A DNA stretch of 64,000 bases from Cyanoderma ruficeps (lineage: Eukaryota > Chordata > Aves > Passeriformes > Timaliidae), in assembly GCA_008694505.1 (NCBI GenBank), contig VZDJ01007747.1:43854388-43918387 (forward strand), given 5' to 3'. The position numbers and the translations under genes were made by a program. This document shows, piece by piece, positions 35,958 to 48,723 of the stretch. Every line of letters begins with the position of its first letter. Within the stretch, counting starts at the first letter, position 1. The notes beneath the pieces were generated by a model. That model was not told the DNA's origin. It saw nothing but the letters and a program-made list of their open reading frames with translations, and made no database searches.

Positions 35958-36228
35958 TGTTGCACAGTTAAAATTACTTGTGGCGCAGCAGAAATTGGAT
36001 GTTAAGGTATTCATGTGAGATAGTGGGTTTTCTAGAGGTCACTGAGAGCAATTGTTAGTGGTCACGCTTTAGCCACCTTAAGAATAAGTTAAACAGTGTG
36101 TGTTTGCATTTTTCTCTGTGCTGTATGCCAATGAAAGTGTCGCCTTAACTATAAACTATATAGAACTGAATATAACCTGCCATTTTAGGCAGAATAAATG
36201 GAGAACCTGTGATTAACCATATTGGTCA
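35958..36228 (+). mobile_element. Possible LTR-like segment
   Basis: A segment starting TGTTGCACAG and ending GGTCA, with an AT-rich TATA-like stretch ('ctatatagaactgaatataa') and a poly(A) signal AATAAA near 36193. The organisation is LTR-like on the plus strand. There is no second copy in this window and no clear target-site duplication, so this is a guess from composition and signals. Confidence 0.3.
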
Positions 36229-39200
36229 GACCTGCATTACTCTTGGCTCAACCTCTCATTATTTTTGGGGGTTTCCTTGCTTCATTCACCTTGTTTTTGT
36301 CTCCCTGTTTTTAACATGTGCCAACTGCCCCAAAATCTGTTCTGGCAGCTGGGGACCAGCAAGCCAAATCTGGGCACATGCATTTCCACCTATAACCTTT
36401 GGTCCTCAGCCACATCCCTTGTGCTGGTCAGGGTCATCACTGTGGACATGCAGACTTTTAGGATGGTGGCCACAGTGACCCTGAGGCCATTTCCTACTGG
36501 CAGCAAGCCCCAGCAGAGCTGAGGATGAGGCCCCTGGATGTGGTCAGTGCAATGGTTTACATTTGGCACAAGCATCCCCTCAGCTCTGAGCAAAGCTGTG
36601 CCAGAAGAGTGGTGGGAGCTGCACCGCATTTAAATGAGAGCCTGAAAAGCAGCTCTGAGCTGCTCAGATGGCAAAGACATCTGCATCAACATCCTCAGCC
36701 CCAGACTATAAAAGGCACGGATCTCCAAGTGCCAGGGCACACTGTAAGTTCACCAATGGCATGCAAAAATCAAGACAATACAGTCTTGGCTACTGATCTG
36801 TTGAATCTGTTACCCCTCCAAAAAAAAAAAAACACCCTGAGAAACCATTCAGCACAGATGACTTCAATGAGACTCGCCCCATCTCCTGCAGCAAGTTCAT
36901 TTCCCACAGAAAATAATTGACAGAGAATGACAGTTGCAGCCCTTGTGTGTGTGTGAGAGAGAGGGAGACTGTCTCTGTATCTGAAAGCATATTTTTGTGA
37001 GATTCTGGAAAGGAGCTGGTCGGGGATAATTGTTGCTGGAGACACTGAGAGGCACTGAAAGCACCAGCAGGCATTTTTTGACTAAATCCAAGAAATTCTT
37101 AAAATGTAAAACGCAGTGTGAAAGGGGGGGAAAAAAAGAGAAGAAAAGAAAAAAGAAACCCCACTAACCTCCCCCAAACCCAAACTCTGCAGTTGTGAAG
37201 CCAAAGGAGCCCTGTGAAGACAGACTGTAAAGTTGACTCCCTGCAACGGAGAGTTCTTGCAATCAGAGAACACACAAGTGAGAATTTTTTTCTTTCCTCA
37301 TGACCTGGAAAAAAAGTCTTTGATATTCTGGAGGGAATTAGGAAAAAAAAAAAAATTGAAAGTGAGTGAACTTCACTAACAGCCTTCTCCCCTCCCCTGC
37401 CCCTTGGCAAAAGGATATTTTCTGACAGAATGCTCTCCTGTTTGAGAATGCTTCTTGCCTGCTATTAACTATTTTTCTGGAAGTTTCCTCTCTCATTTCT
37501 GAAGATTTATGTGTCTGATTTATCCATATTTCTTAATGTCCAGAGTTTTACCTTATAGAAAACAAAAAAATTAATTGTATGGCTGGGAAAGGGGCCTGGA
37601 GATGTGTGATGCTTGGGAGGTCCAACACCTGGCAGAAGATCTGTAGTAATATTTTAAAAGTAACAACTTAAATCAGTAATACACTTCCCTCAATTGCTTC
37701 TGATAGGTTATTACTTAGCTGGAGAATTCAGGAGTAAGTAACTAAAGGGAGTTCTCTTGCCTAGGACACACCTCAGCCCACAGATATTTTCCTCTGCCTC
37801 CAGAAGCTACCAGAGAGGAGATACATCCATATCAATAAAATCCTTTGCCTTATCTTATGAAATACAGGTGGATTTAAAGTCTTTCCTCTGCAGCACTTAG
37901 CAGGTGAGCCTTATAAGCAATGTGGGGAGCAGAGCAGCCCTTTTCCTATATGGATTAGCACACAGGAAATTTTCTTCTCTTTTTAAATATTCTTCCCATG
38001 TAATTATGTTTGAGGTCCCCTTTCATTCTGAGTGGGTAGAAGACGGCCTAAGAGTGGGAATGCCTCACTCCACAGCACATGAGTGGTTCCTCAGCAATGC
38101 CCTCCCCACAGCAGATTTTTGGATAACACTTGGAAACAATTCAAACTGGCATCAGCTGCAAAAGTGGCTACAGCTTCCCAATAAAATGTAACTGTTTCTC
38201 ATTGCTATTAAAAAAAAAAAGGATTTTCATTTGAGTTTTCATCTTTGCTCTGCAGTTGAGACTCTTTCATACACCTGTCAGTATGGCAATGTTGCTTCAA
38301 GAACGAAATTTCCTCCAAGCATCTGTTCCAGCTGATTGAATATTCTCTTACTGTACAGGACGAGTCCATTGTCTGATGAATGCATGTGATTTAATTTTTG
38401 AACAACGTGTCAGGGACTCCTACAGCTCGTGTATGCAAATTCTTTACATCTGTGAAAGAGCCATCATCTTTGCATCTTGATGGATCACTTTCAAGGGATA
38501 AGGCACATAATTAATTTATTTTATATATATATATTTGGTTGAAAATATAAAAGGGCTGTTTAACGGAGAGAACAATTAAGAAGATGTGAAAAGTTTGCAG
38601 AATTAGGAGCGCTGGCAAAGCAGATTGGGTTTCCTCACAAAGAGCCTTTGTGAGGGACACATTGATATTCTAGGTAAGTCCAGACACTTCTTGAGTTTTG
38701 TTTTTTTTTGTCATGGCTTTTTATTCATGGTTTACTTTAGGTTGTCTTTTTTTCATTTTTCCCTTTTTTNGCCTGAGCTTTTACAGTAGCTGCTCTGAGA
38801 TGTACAAATTACAGGGCTAAACACAAAATTAAGTGGAAATGGGAAATTAGTTTACTGTGCAGTACAGTCTGGCTGATGGATGGCTGCAGCTCATTTTCAG
38901 CCTGCTTTGAAAACAATGCTGCTTTAAAAGGAATCTTTGCGAGCTGACTCTCCTTTTCACTCTTCCAGAAAAGAAAAACAAAAAAACCCAACAAACCATA
39001 AAAAGACTTGCTCTTAACTTGAATTGACTTGACATCATTACTTTGAGATAAAACCCAGGCTAAGACAAGGCAGTTTGGCACTTTGGCCCAGGTTGCCACT
39101 GTAAATTAGAGCCTTCCTGAGGGGACAGCCCCAGGCTGGTGTAAACCAGGAGCAGCCAGCCCAGGGGCTGGGACAGCACCTCTGATCCACACAAACCCAC

Positions 39201-40091
39201 CAGCTCAGTGACTAGCAGAGCACAGGAGGCTGCTGTGGTTACAGAGTGGGAAAAAAACCAAACACTCCAACTTTTCCAGGAGTTTTCCCACAAATCAACA
39301 ATGCCCAGTACTGGTGGATTTGGCAAACCTGCTTCAACTTCAAGCTGGCATTTAAATGTGAATGGCTGGGCAGGGGACGTGACATCAAACAGCCCCACCA
39401 GGCTCAGATTATTTTGGTTGCAGCCTGTTTCCTTGCCCACCCAGTCCTTTAGTGCCAGAAACTTTGGGTAATATGGTCCCAAAATGGCCAGAGCCAAAGC
39501 AACTCCATCCTGGCTGAGCAATCCCAGGACCAAGGCACTGCCTAGTGCTACAGAAAATGTTCTGTATTAATGCAAACCTGCTGCCTGCCCTGCCCTCACT
39601 GAGCCCTTTCACAACTGGATAAGCAATTCAGTCTCTCAAGGCTGTTTGATAAAGCTTCAGACCCATCCTGCATGTCCATGAGGTTTCAGAGATATTAAAG
39701 AATACTCTGGCTGCAGTAAAAGCAGCTAATAACAGTTCCTTGGGGCTCTCCAAAACTAGGTTTGTTTTTTTTTTTTAACCACCACGTGTATCACCATTCC
39801 AACATCAACCTCATGTATTGTGGAATAATGCAAAGATTTCCTTTCGAGATTTAAGTATTGTGGGCAGGTTTTGGATTTGTTTTTTTATTAAAACAACAGG
39901 GATTTTTCTTCATATGCTGATTCATTCCATTTTCTTTCTGGTTTCATAGAAGAGAAAGTGCCAGAAACAATTCCAGGCCAGTTGCTAGGAGGACTCAAGG
40001 CAGGTTGTTGTTGTTGTGGAGAGTGCAAAGGGCTCTTTAGCCACACCGTGAATAATCCTGTATGCAATTGGAATAGGAATAACAGCAAGAG
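36229..40091. other. Unique non-coding sequence
   Basis: No transposon or gene is recognised. It contains a TG/GA simple repeat at 36944-36962, an A-run near 36820-36831, a TA run at 38521-38535 and a single N at 38770. The longest frame (157 codons, minus, 39060-39533) has no recognisable domain. Confidence 0.5.
36944..36962. repeat. (TG)n(AG)n microsatellite
   Basis: A short compound dinucleotide tract: TG units followed by GA units. Confidence 0.85.
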
Positions 40092-40180
40092 ACTGGTTTG
40101 GGTTGGAAGACACCTTAAAGAACACCTCATTCCAAACCCCAGACGTGGGCAGGGACACCTCCCCCTACACCAGCTTATTT
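40092..40180 (-). mobile_element. CR1 LINE 3' fragment, short
   Basis: 'gactggtttgggttggaaga', 'caccttaaagaacacctcat' and 'gacgtgggcagggacacctc' are the terminal CR1 blocks in minus-strand order. The octamer tail is degraded. Confidence 0.9.
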
Positions 40181-43049
40181 GCTGAATGTCTATTTCCTCT
40201 ATTTGATGCTTAAACCTACATTTTTCAGCTGATTGCTTGACAAGGTTACCACTGATAACAACAGTGACAGCAGCACAAACTCCTCCACTGAAAACTTCAT
40301 ACCTGGTCACAGGTATCCAAATCCATTGCCTCCACCTCAAACCTCCACGGATCAAGGATGAAAAGGATGCTCAGGTCCTCACTGCCAAATTGTTCCTTCT
40401 AGAAATACAGGCTGACTCTCACTAAGTGCTGTTCTGGGAGGTCACAACCAAGCTCCTGGTAAATGTAACCGGGAAAATCAGGGAATGGGGGCAGATTGTT
40501 CCCACCAGGGGCAGTTCATCACTGGATTTGACAAGGAGAGAGCTGGCAGGGAGTGTGTATCCGCAGGGGAGGTGAGGTAATGCAAGCAGAACCATTAAAT
40601 TTCTGTGGGGGGTCACGTTTTCGTAGCTGATGGCACAAAATGCAATTAGAGAGGGAGAAAAATTAGATTTAGTGACTCCTCATCTATAAACACAGGCACT
40701 CGGGCTGCATTTTAAAGCAGAGCACAGCGAGATGCAGAGGACTGAGTGGCTGCTTAATTTGAGGGACCAGCTCCTCGAGTCTTGGGCCAAGATAAGGAAT
40801 CAAGGGCAGTTATTTCAGTGTGGAGGAGAGTGAAGATTAGAGATCTCTTTTAAAATATTCATAGAATGTTTGAAGGCTTTCATGGGTATCAATGGATATC
40901 AGCAGTCCTTGGATAAGATTTCATTCTGAACTACACACTGAAGATTTTATCATCTTATTGAGGACCAGGAAAGGAGGATGGTTCTTCCTTTGTAGGTGAG
41001 CCAATCTCTGTCTGAAATGGATGTTTTTCCTTCAAAGTTATTACGTCTTCCACTTCATTAAACACATCAGGACCCACCCAACCTTTTTAATGTCCAGCAC
41101 CTATGTGGCAACTGATTTTATTCTTCAGTTTTAAAAGGAAATAAATCGTTTAGATCTTGCTCTATGACTTTGAGGACCTGGGGTCTCTGAGTTGGTAATC
41201 TGCAAAACTCTGCTCTAACCTCTGTTTGAATTTCTAGGAGCTACAGCAAGGATTCTTTCTGACAACCATGAGAAAAAGGTTTATTTTTTGTCTAAAATCA
41301 CATTCAAGGAAAGAGCAAGTTGTTCATAATGATGCAATACCTACTTTTAGATGGCTTTATTTTCAAAAGGTTGCCCTCATCACGTTTAAATAAGCATGAA
41401 CATTAAAACGTAAATGTACAACCCCGTTAATATTTCTTTGTTCTTTAATGGAACAGAGGAAGAATCTGCCAATCCTTTGTCAATTCATTGGTTGGCTTCC
41501 ACTGAGAAATGAGAAGGCATTTCTAACAGGGTTTAAGTTGCCTTGCAAATAATAGTTGTGAGCTTGTGTTATCTGAAAGGGGAGGGAAAATAATTGCTTT
41601 AACCTCGAGTAGAAACCATTACATTGGGGATTTCTAATGGAACTTTAACCACATAAGAGTCTAATGTTTGATTCCAGTACACTGTCTGTAGGAAGAGTAA
41701 AATGAAGAACAGCTTTACAAGGCTATTCATCTCACCTCGAGGTAGATAACCAAACCAGGAGCCTGGATCCTACCTGTTTCCAGTGAAAGAGTTACTTAAT
41801 GAACTATGACTTAATTAGTTGGTATTTGACGTCTGGCTGTGGGATAAATCCTACCAAAGTGAACATTTTGAAAAGCCAGGCTGAAACCACATCACAGAGA
41901 ATATTCACATAGACAGGAAGACATGTATAAATCAGACCACTTTTCCTCCTTCGCAGGCATCATCTCTCACAAATCATCTTTAATGTGTGTTATAAAAATA
42001 ATTAATGGCCCAATTATAACTTATTTTTTCCCCACAGTACTTCAGACACCTAATGTGTGTAGACACACCCAGAAGATCCCAGAAAGTGCCTGTTTGCATC
42101 TGGAGGAGCCTGGAGATCTTTGAAAAACCTGGTTCTGAGGGTATTTGAAAACGTTGCCCTGTTTTTAGCCTTTTTTATATGAACTTTCCTGCTGTTATGT
42201 TCATTCTGTGCAATAATGAAATGCAGCGTGGTAGAACGAGGGAGAGATTCTCCCCAAATGCACTTGGAAGCTGCACAGCAGCACTTACAAATTGCTTTTA
42301 GACTGGAATGATCCAGCTACAGAGACTTGTTAACTCCAGTCATAGATGTCCACAGCTGGTTGGTTAAAGACTGGCTTTGCCAAACAAATCAACGTCTTGT
42401 AGGGTTGCAAAGAAGCCGAAGCTTGGACTCCTTATACAACAAGAAGAGGCTGCTGGTAAACCCCCTAGCATTGCTTTTCTCTTTAAATAAACTATGGTGT
42501 GAATTCAGCATAAAAGCAGATGTGAACATGTTGCCTGATAATTTGGCTCGGGTTCTGATCAACAGTGTTTACTCGAGTGAAACGTGGTGATAAATACTCT
42601 GAATCAGAAGCATGTTGTGCTGTGCTGCAAAGCCCTCAGTGCTAAATTGGCTTTTTCCCCTCCTGACTGAAACATTGTTTGAACAGAGACAACAGAAAAC
42701 AATTTCTTCAAGGAACCCTGTAAATCAAACTCTGGATGTATCAAAGCCTATTCAATAAGCCTGAAGCTTCTATAACATAACTTGTAGAAAGAGAATTATT
42801 TAAAGAAGATTCAAATTGAAAGCCCTGGGTTTGATTTTGGATTTTTTTTTTAATTATGCCTCCAGTAAACTCCCATCCTTACTATTTTCTTTATAATTTT
42901 TCCTAATTTCATTTATTCAAGTGAGAATTGGGAATGCCAACACGGAGTCACGGAGAAGTGGGGAGGAAAGAACCCTTTGCATAAGACTTGTTTAGATTTT
43001 TTTTGATAGCTGCTGTGAATATTTAGAAGACTCATTTCAGCACTGCTGA
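40181..43049. other. Unique non-coding sequence
   Basis: No repeat or gene is recognised in about 2.9 kb. Frames are at most about 87 codons. Confidence 0.5.
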
Positions 43050-43112
43050 AAGACCTAAGATGCTGTTTTGTTATGGTGCTGCATTGTTTTATATAAGAGA
43101 AACCAGACATTT
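43050..43112. repeat. Unclassified 63-bp dispersed repeat, copy 1
   Basis: AAGACCTAAGATGCTGTTTT and the following 43 bases recur at 48724-48787 with a few differences and a short deletion, in the same orientation. Similarity fades on both sides. I cannot assign it to CR1 or to the LTR families seen here. Confidence 0.75.
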
Positions 43113-43321
43113 CATTGTTTGGGCCTCTGGGCAAACCAACCTTCCTTCCTTTCCTTTCTCCTGCTTTCCTTCCTCCCCCTTCAGCCCCTTTAAATCCTAT
43201 AAATGCATAAGAAACAAACACTTCTCCCAGCAAAGCAGCAGAAACACAAATCTTGCAGGACACTTCCCCAAGCAGGCACAGCCTCCTCAATCAACCAAGG
43301 ATCCCAAGGAAAGATGAACCC

Positions 43322-43374
43322 TGATGAATTTCTTTGTGGGGCCAGCGTGTTTTTAGCCCCACGAAGGTTCATCA
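43322..43374. other. Strong imperfect inverted repeat (hairpin)
   Basis: TGATGAA at 43322 pairs with TTCATCA ending at 43374. The inner arm CTTTGTGGGGC pairs with GCCCCACGAAG with one G:T-type mismatch. The loop is about 13 bases (CAGCGTGTTTTTA). The arms are unrelated to the LTR ends identified here. Confidence 0.85.
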
Positions 43375-46129
43375 CACTCTGAGGGTTGCCAGCAACCTCC
43401 CAGAAATGACTTAAAAATAATTAGAGAGACAGCTGATTGGAGGTGTTTTGAAGAAGCAAAAAGGTTTTAGTTAAAGAGAAAATAACAAATTACACAAAAC
43501 AAAAGAATAAAAGCTGTGCACAGTGCAGGGAAGTCCCTTGCACCTGCTAAGACACCCCAAAAAGACCCAAGAATCTCTGTGCTCTCGCTTAAGTATACAA
43601 TGATCTAGGAGGGTTTGTTTCATGATGCCCAAGAGAAAACAACCACATTTCTCAAGGAACAGCTCAAGGATCAAACTGGTGCCTTTGTCCTGGCACTGGG
43701 CCAATTATGGTAAGAGAAGCATGGAAGCTTCTGGTTCTTCTTCCTTAAAAGTTCAGGGGTGAGGCTTAAACTCTTTTCCTAACATGGGAACTCCTGCTCG
43801 GGTGTGGGGGTGCACTGCAACCTCACCCCCTGTGAAAGCACCCAGGGAGGTGCTGGGGCCACTGCTCTGCTCTGTCAGCAGCAAACCACAAATTCAGAGG
43901 TGCTCCATTCTTCCTGTGACATTTACGACCAGATTTTTCCAGCTTTGTTCACTGCCTCGTGCCCAATGTCCTGAGGAAAATCTAAGGCTTTGAAGTAATT
44001 TTCCTTGGTGATTTTCACTCCAGTCCATGTCAGAGATCCCTGGAGGCCCCGAGCCTGCCCAAAGGAGGCATCAGGATGAAGACAAAACCTTGACAAGGGG
44101 AATTTGGGCTTGTTTCCTGAGTGGTCATCGAGGTCTTTGAAAAACCTTGTCTTGAATCTCAATTCTCCATCCTACAGATGGGGAATTATCTTTTCCTCTG
44201 CGTTTTGTACACCCTGTTTGCTTAAACTCCTTAAGGATGGTCTTTGGTGAAGCACAATGGGACCTTGATCCTGGTAAAGTTCATCAATTCTTCAATAATT
44301 CAGATAGTGCAGAATCACCTCAGTTCCCACAAATGAGTATTGTGCATATAATGTATTGATTTTTCCCCACTTAGTGAGTTTCCCCTTTCTTTTCTCCTTT
44401 TTCCTCTGATCTTTTTGATAAAGGAGATTCAGATTTATGAGGTCAGAGGCCTAACAGAGAAAGAGCAATTTAACTGTGCAACAGTAAAAAAAGAAATCTG
44501 AGCAAAAAAAAAATATCAATCTGCAAAGGAAGAAAAATCAAAAGATAAATAAGAAGCTGAAGAAAGACCACATTTGAAAGAAAATTCCCCTTTAAAGGAG
44601 ATGAAAGATGAAAGGCAAATGATCTTTAACATCAAAAAGCACTACCCAAACAGAAGTCCAACATGATTTTGTTCTAAAGTAGTAAAGGGGAGAAACAATT
44701 AGACTTAATATGAAAGATGGAGAGAAAGCTGGAGGGAATTTTAACTCAACAGAACTGGGAAATGTGAAGCAAGTGGGAACTAACAGTTAAAGAAGAGCAT
44801 TTGCAGGCTCAGAAGGCCACACAGCAGAATGTTATTTTCAAGAGACACATCTCTAGTTCCTTGAAGCTTGATGGAAATACCTGGTATGGAAGTTTCAGCT
44901 GTTTTTTAACTTATCTGCTCTGTGATTTTAACTGGCAGCTGTCTTTCCCATCAATGTTTTGTCCTCACTTTCCCCTTCCATTCATTACCAAAATGATGAA
45001 ACCTCCTGGTCCATTCCTGACCAAGGAAATCCAGACAGCAACATCTGTGCAGGAAACGCATTTTCACAGCAGAGCTCATTTTAGTGGTGACCCCACATGA
45101 GCAGCTGCTTGACAATAGACTAAAATCTGTTTAAAAATGCCAGCTTGAAAGAGCAGCTGAAGGAAAGCTGGGCACATTCTCCTGAAATATGGGCCAGAGG
45201 TAGCTGGGTATATTTTCTTCTTTGAATTTGAAATGAGGAATCCTACTCCGTGACCTTCCCAACTAAACCTGCAGAACGCACAGAAACCTGGATGTAAAAT
45301 AAATGCATTGCAGCCACCCTCCCCATACAGAAAAAGATAAGAATTTACTGTAGATATAATTCAAAGCAATTTTCAAGGCAATTTTCTATCTCTGCTATCA
45401 TTCACAGTAGGAGTAAATGCCCCAGCAGTGGGTAAATCATAATCCTTACATTTCTGTGGAAAAAAAAAAAAAAACCAACCAAAAATCCTCCAATTTTCTT
45501 TTCTAAAATGTTTGCTAAAGACATTGATTTATTATCATTTAGGCATGGAAAGTGAGGACCTGCCTGTAACCTGTGAAGCGCAGAAAATGAATGTTAAAGA
45601 ATGCATGATGGGTCCCAGTCAGGATAAAATATTAATAATGTGAGAAGGGCTGTGTGGATATTGCAAGCCTGCTGCCATCTAATTAGAGCACATTGTTTCC
45701 TAGCAGAGTTATAGTACAAATGTTTCTGCTGAATATTCCCAAACTCTCTGCTTCCCACCCCCAAAGTGCTTCTGAAAATTCAGCACATATTGTTGTTTTG
45801 ACTTAAAAAAATAAGTCCTCTTTTTTTTTTTTTTTTNNNNNNNNNNNNNNNNNNNNNNNNNNNNNNNNNNNNNNNNNNNNNNNNNNTTGAAAATGGTGTG
45901 TTGTTTAGAATTGGTGTCTAAGCATCCTACTTATGAAAAGCAGATCCTCTGGACAGGTTAAGACAGGTTTTCAGCAAATGTGTCACAGGACCTGGGTCTT
46001 CCAGAATGCTCTAAATGTTTGGAATTTGGTTGGATGTCTTGTCAGGTTCAAAACCATCTCAAGTTTCACTTGGCTCATACAAGCACTCCTCTCATGGTTA
46101 TTGATTAGCATATCATAACAAATTTAGAC
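43375..46129. other. Unique non-coding sequence
   Basis: No further repeat or gene is recognised. Segments near 45280-45420 and 45590-45720 are AT-rich, free of repeat landmarks and carry clustered homeodomain-type cores. They are noted as possible conserved elements in the findings. Confidence 0.45.
45837..45886. other. Assembly gap (50 N)
   Basis: Fifty N directly after a run of 16 T (45821-45836). Confidence 0.98.
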
Positions 46130-46312
46130 CTTTCAGGAAGAAATCCTTCTCTGCGAGGGTGGGGAGGCCCTGGCACAGGGTGCCCAGAGAAGCTGTGGCT
46201 GCCCCTGGATCCCTGGAAATGTCCAAGGCCAGGCTGGATGGGGCTTGGAGCAACCTGGGAGAGTGGAAGTGGTCCCTGTCCATGGCAGGGGTGGCACTGG
46301 ATGAACTGTCAC
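46130..46312 (+). mobile_element. CR1 LINE fragment lacking its 3' tail
   Basis: Plus-strand CR1: 'ccctggcacagggtgcccag', 'agaagctgtggctgcccctg', 'gatccctggaaatgtccaag' and 'gtccatggcaggggtggcac'. The first 90 or so bases are almost identical by eye to the copy at 62023 onward. The terminal 'cccttccaacccaaaccatt' block and octamers are missing, so the 3' end was deleted after insertion. Confidence 0.92.
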
Positions 46313-47657
46313 CTGAAGATGCCCATTTCTCTGAATAGTTCTGTACAGGTGAGAAGACTTTTTTTTTTAAACCTCTCAGATAAGAAGTTGTGTAGGATTT
46401 GTGGCTGTTCTTCACAGGGTAAAGAACTGAAAGCTGTGAAGCAGCCCCAGGGCATGGGACTGTCTCTCAAAAAGTTTATGGAAAGACAATAGTCTGAGCA
46501 CTTGAAGCCAAAGGTCACACTTTTTATATTGACAACAACTGGTGTTTAAAAGCCATGAGCCAGGCTCAAAGATACAGAAAAGCTGGATGATAAATCATCT
46601 CTTAAAACTGAGCATTTACTTTCTTGCCCTGCAGTTGCATTTGGGTTATATTTGCAAGTTCTCCTTCTCAATCAGAGATTTTTCTCATTTCCTCAGTGCC
46701 ACATTTACCGTGCCTTGGTTTCACCTGCTGGTACCGAGTGTCAACACCTCAGGAGTGTGATCTACACAGGGCACTGTGGGAGCCAGGATGAGACATGCTT
46801 TATCACTGCAAAATCATAATTACTGCAATCAAAGGTTCCTGCACCTCTATCACTGCAGAGCTTGCACCAGAATTTTTTTCAGAAGGTCGTTTTCCTGTCA
46901 TCACCTCACCCGAGTATTTCACACAAGACTGCCTTCTTCTATGGCAGGGAATGTTTCAAGCCTTGCCAGATGGCCACTACTTCAGGACCTGAAATACTTA
47001 CATAATAGTTTCTCAGTTATTTCCATGTTTCTCTTGGGTGTTTCCAGCCACCCCTTTTAGAAAATCAGTTTCTCCCTCTTTGATAGAAACATTCAATTAA
47101 TTTAAAGCAAGAAACTAGACTCCAGCTTCCCTACAAAGTCTGAGTGTACGTAATAATAAATCACAAGCATATTTCGGTTTGCATCTTCCATCTAAGGATG
47201 CAAAGGATTTCACAAGAAATCTTGTGTTTGAAGCCACGCTCATGAAAGTGTTAACTTGAAAAAGGCAGCTTTAAAAAAAGAAACTGCTGGGGATTTGCCT
47301 CTGATGAATGTAGGCCAAGATCAGCCACTGAGATTTCACAGCACTTCTCACGTGACCTATTAAATGTGGTTGTCATGTCCCATCTGACATGATCTCGTTT
47401 CTGACTGACTTTGTTGGGAATAGTCAGGGCTTCTCACATAGCTGGAGACAGACTCAGCCCCTGGCACTGACTGCACCTTCCAGGAAAGCACCAGCCTGTG
47501 ATCGAAGACCCAACATGAATCATGGTCTACTCTCACCAGCACAGAACTGTGTCAGATAAATGAGCAACAACTTCCTGTTAACAAACTCAGATTATTAGGC
47601 TAATTTTTTTTTTGCTATGAAATAAAACAAAAGGCTCTCAGATGGTCAGCTGAGGTG
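46313..47657. other. Unique non-coding sequence
   Basis: No repeat or gene is recognised. Frames are at most about 94 codons (plus, 46776-47060) without domain support. Confidence 0.5.
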
Positions 47658-48211
47658 TGTGGCACAAAGCACTCCAAACGCAGATCTTGCCCAAAGTGTA
47701 CCAAAACTTTTGCACTTACAGGACACCCATGTAGGAATGCATTTCCCACAGCCAGCAAGTGTTTTCCATATAGGGAAAAGTTTAAGACTCACCCCTTGCA
47801 TCTCTTATAAGGTAAAGAACCCAGAAACTTCTTTGTGGTTCTGACAGGGATTGTCTCAGTCCCAAGGAAGAAGCATCTAACCTTTTTGCTGTTCTTCAAA
47901 TCCTGTAACTCTCCTTATTGGCAGCAAACGAAATTGTCCCTCCTAAAACATTCAGTATTTAAGGAAGAAGCACAAAAGAAGCAAAGGGCTTTTTGGAGTG
48001 TTTCTAGCAGGGTGTCAGAGGTTTTCTTAGACACCTGTGCACAGCTTTTCTTTCATTTTCTGTAATATTTGTTATTTTTCATTTATTAAACCTTTTGCTT
48101 TACAAAACACCTCTGAAGAGCAGTCTTGCTAAAATTATTTGAAACCAATCTGCAAGGGCTGGACCCTCAGAGATTGATACATTTACACCTGGTTCATTAC
48201 ACTCTGGCCAC
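47658..48211 (+). mobile_element. Solo LTR, family B, copy 2
   Basis: Aligns with 14582-15156 on the same strand. Shared blocks include 'cccttgcatctcttataagg', 'aattgtccctcctaaaacat', 'ggtgtcagagg' and the ATTAAA poly(A) signal (48085-48090). The TATA-like 'agtatttaag' is at about 47953. The right arm of the internal palindrome is degraded. The ends are approximate and no clear target-site duplication is seen. No internal retroviral sequence adjoins it. Confidence 0.7.
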
Positions 48212-48723
48212 GTATTAACCTGTGTCACACCCAAATATCTGGAGATCAGTTTTGGTTTCTCATGGGACTCTCTGATTCCTATGGTGACAAGTAACAGCTC
48301 AGCTCACTTGTTATCCTTGCTATCCATGGGAACACTTCATGGCAAAAAGTGTGTCTTTGCTCATTAGTATCCCAGTCATGAGAGTCATCCTGCTCATTAT
48401 CATCCTAATAAGGGTATTTGAACAGGTGTCTCCTGCAGAGGGACACGACCAATCTCCATCCCTTTCAGATACAAAATTCATTAGACATTACTTTTCCTTT
48501 CAGTACTCCATTTATCTTTTGTCATGGACCGGCAGTTTTTAATTCTTGGTTTCCTACAGCTCTTTATCTTCTCACAGGCTGGAGTGGAGTACATGCCTGT
48601 CTGACCCAGCAGAAGCTGCTCTCTCTAGTGAACTGGAAGAAATGTGGCTAAATCGGAATCCAGCTGAAAAATAGGACTTCCTATAGCTACAGCAGCACTG
48701 AACTGATTTTTTTGTACTGTTGG

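Noticed and set aside
39060..39533. A 157-codon minus-strand frame, overlapped by further frames on the plus strand
   Set aside because: No domain, splice signal or conservation evidence. It lies in a GC-richer patch where stop codons are rarer.
39888..40355. A 155-codon minus-strand frame
   Set aside because: It crosses a CR1 fragment (40092-40180) read in antisense and has no recognisable domain.
14582..48211. The family-B copies as the two ends of one large element
   Set aside because: They are 33 kb apart with ordinary unique sequence, CR1 and other LTRs between them. Independent solo LTRs are far simpler.
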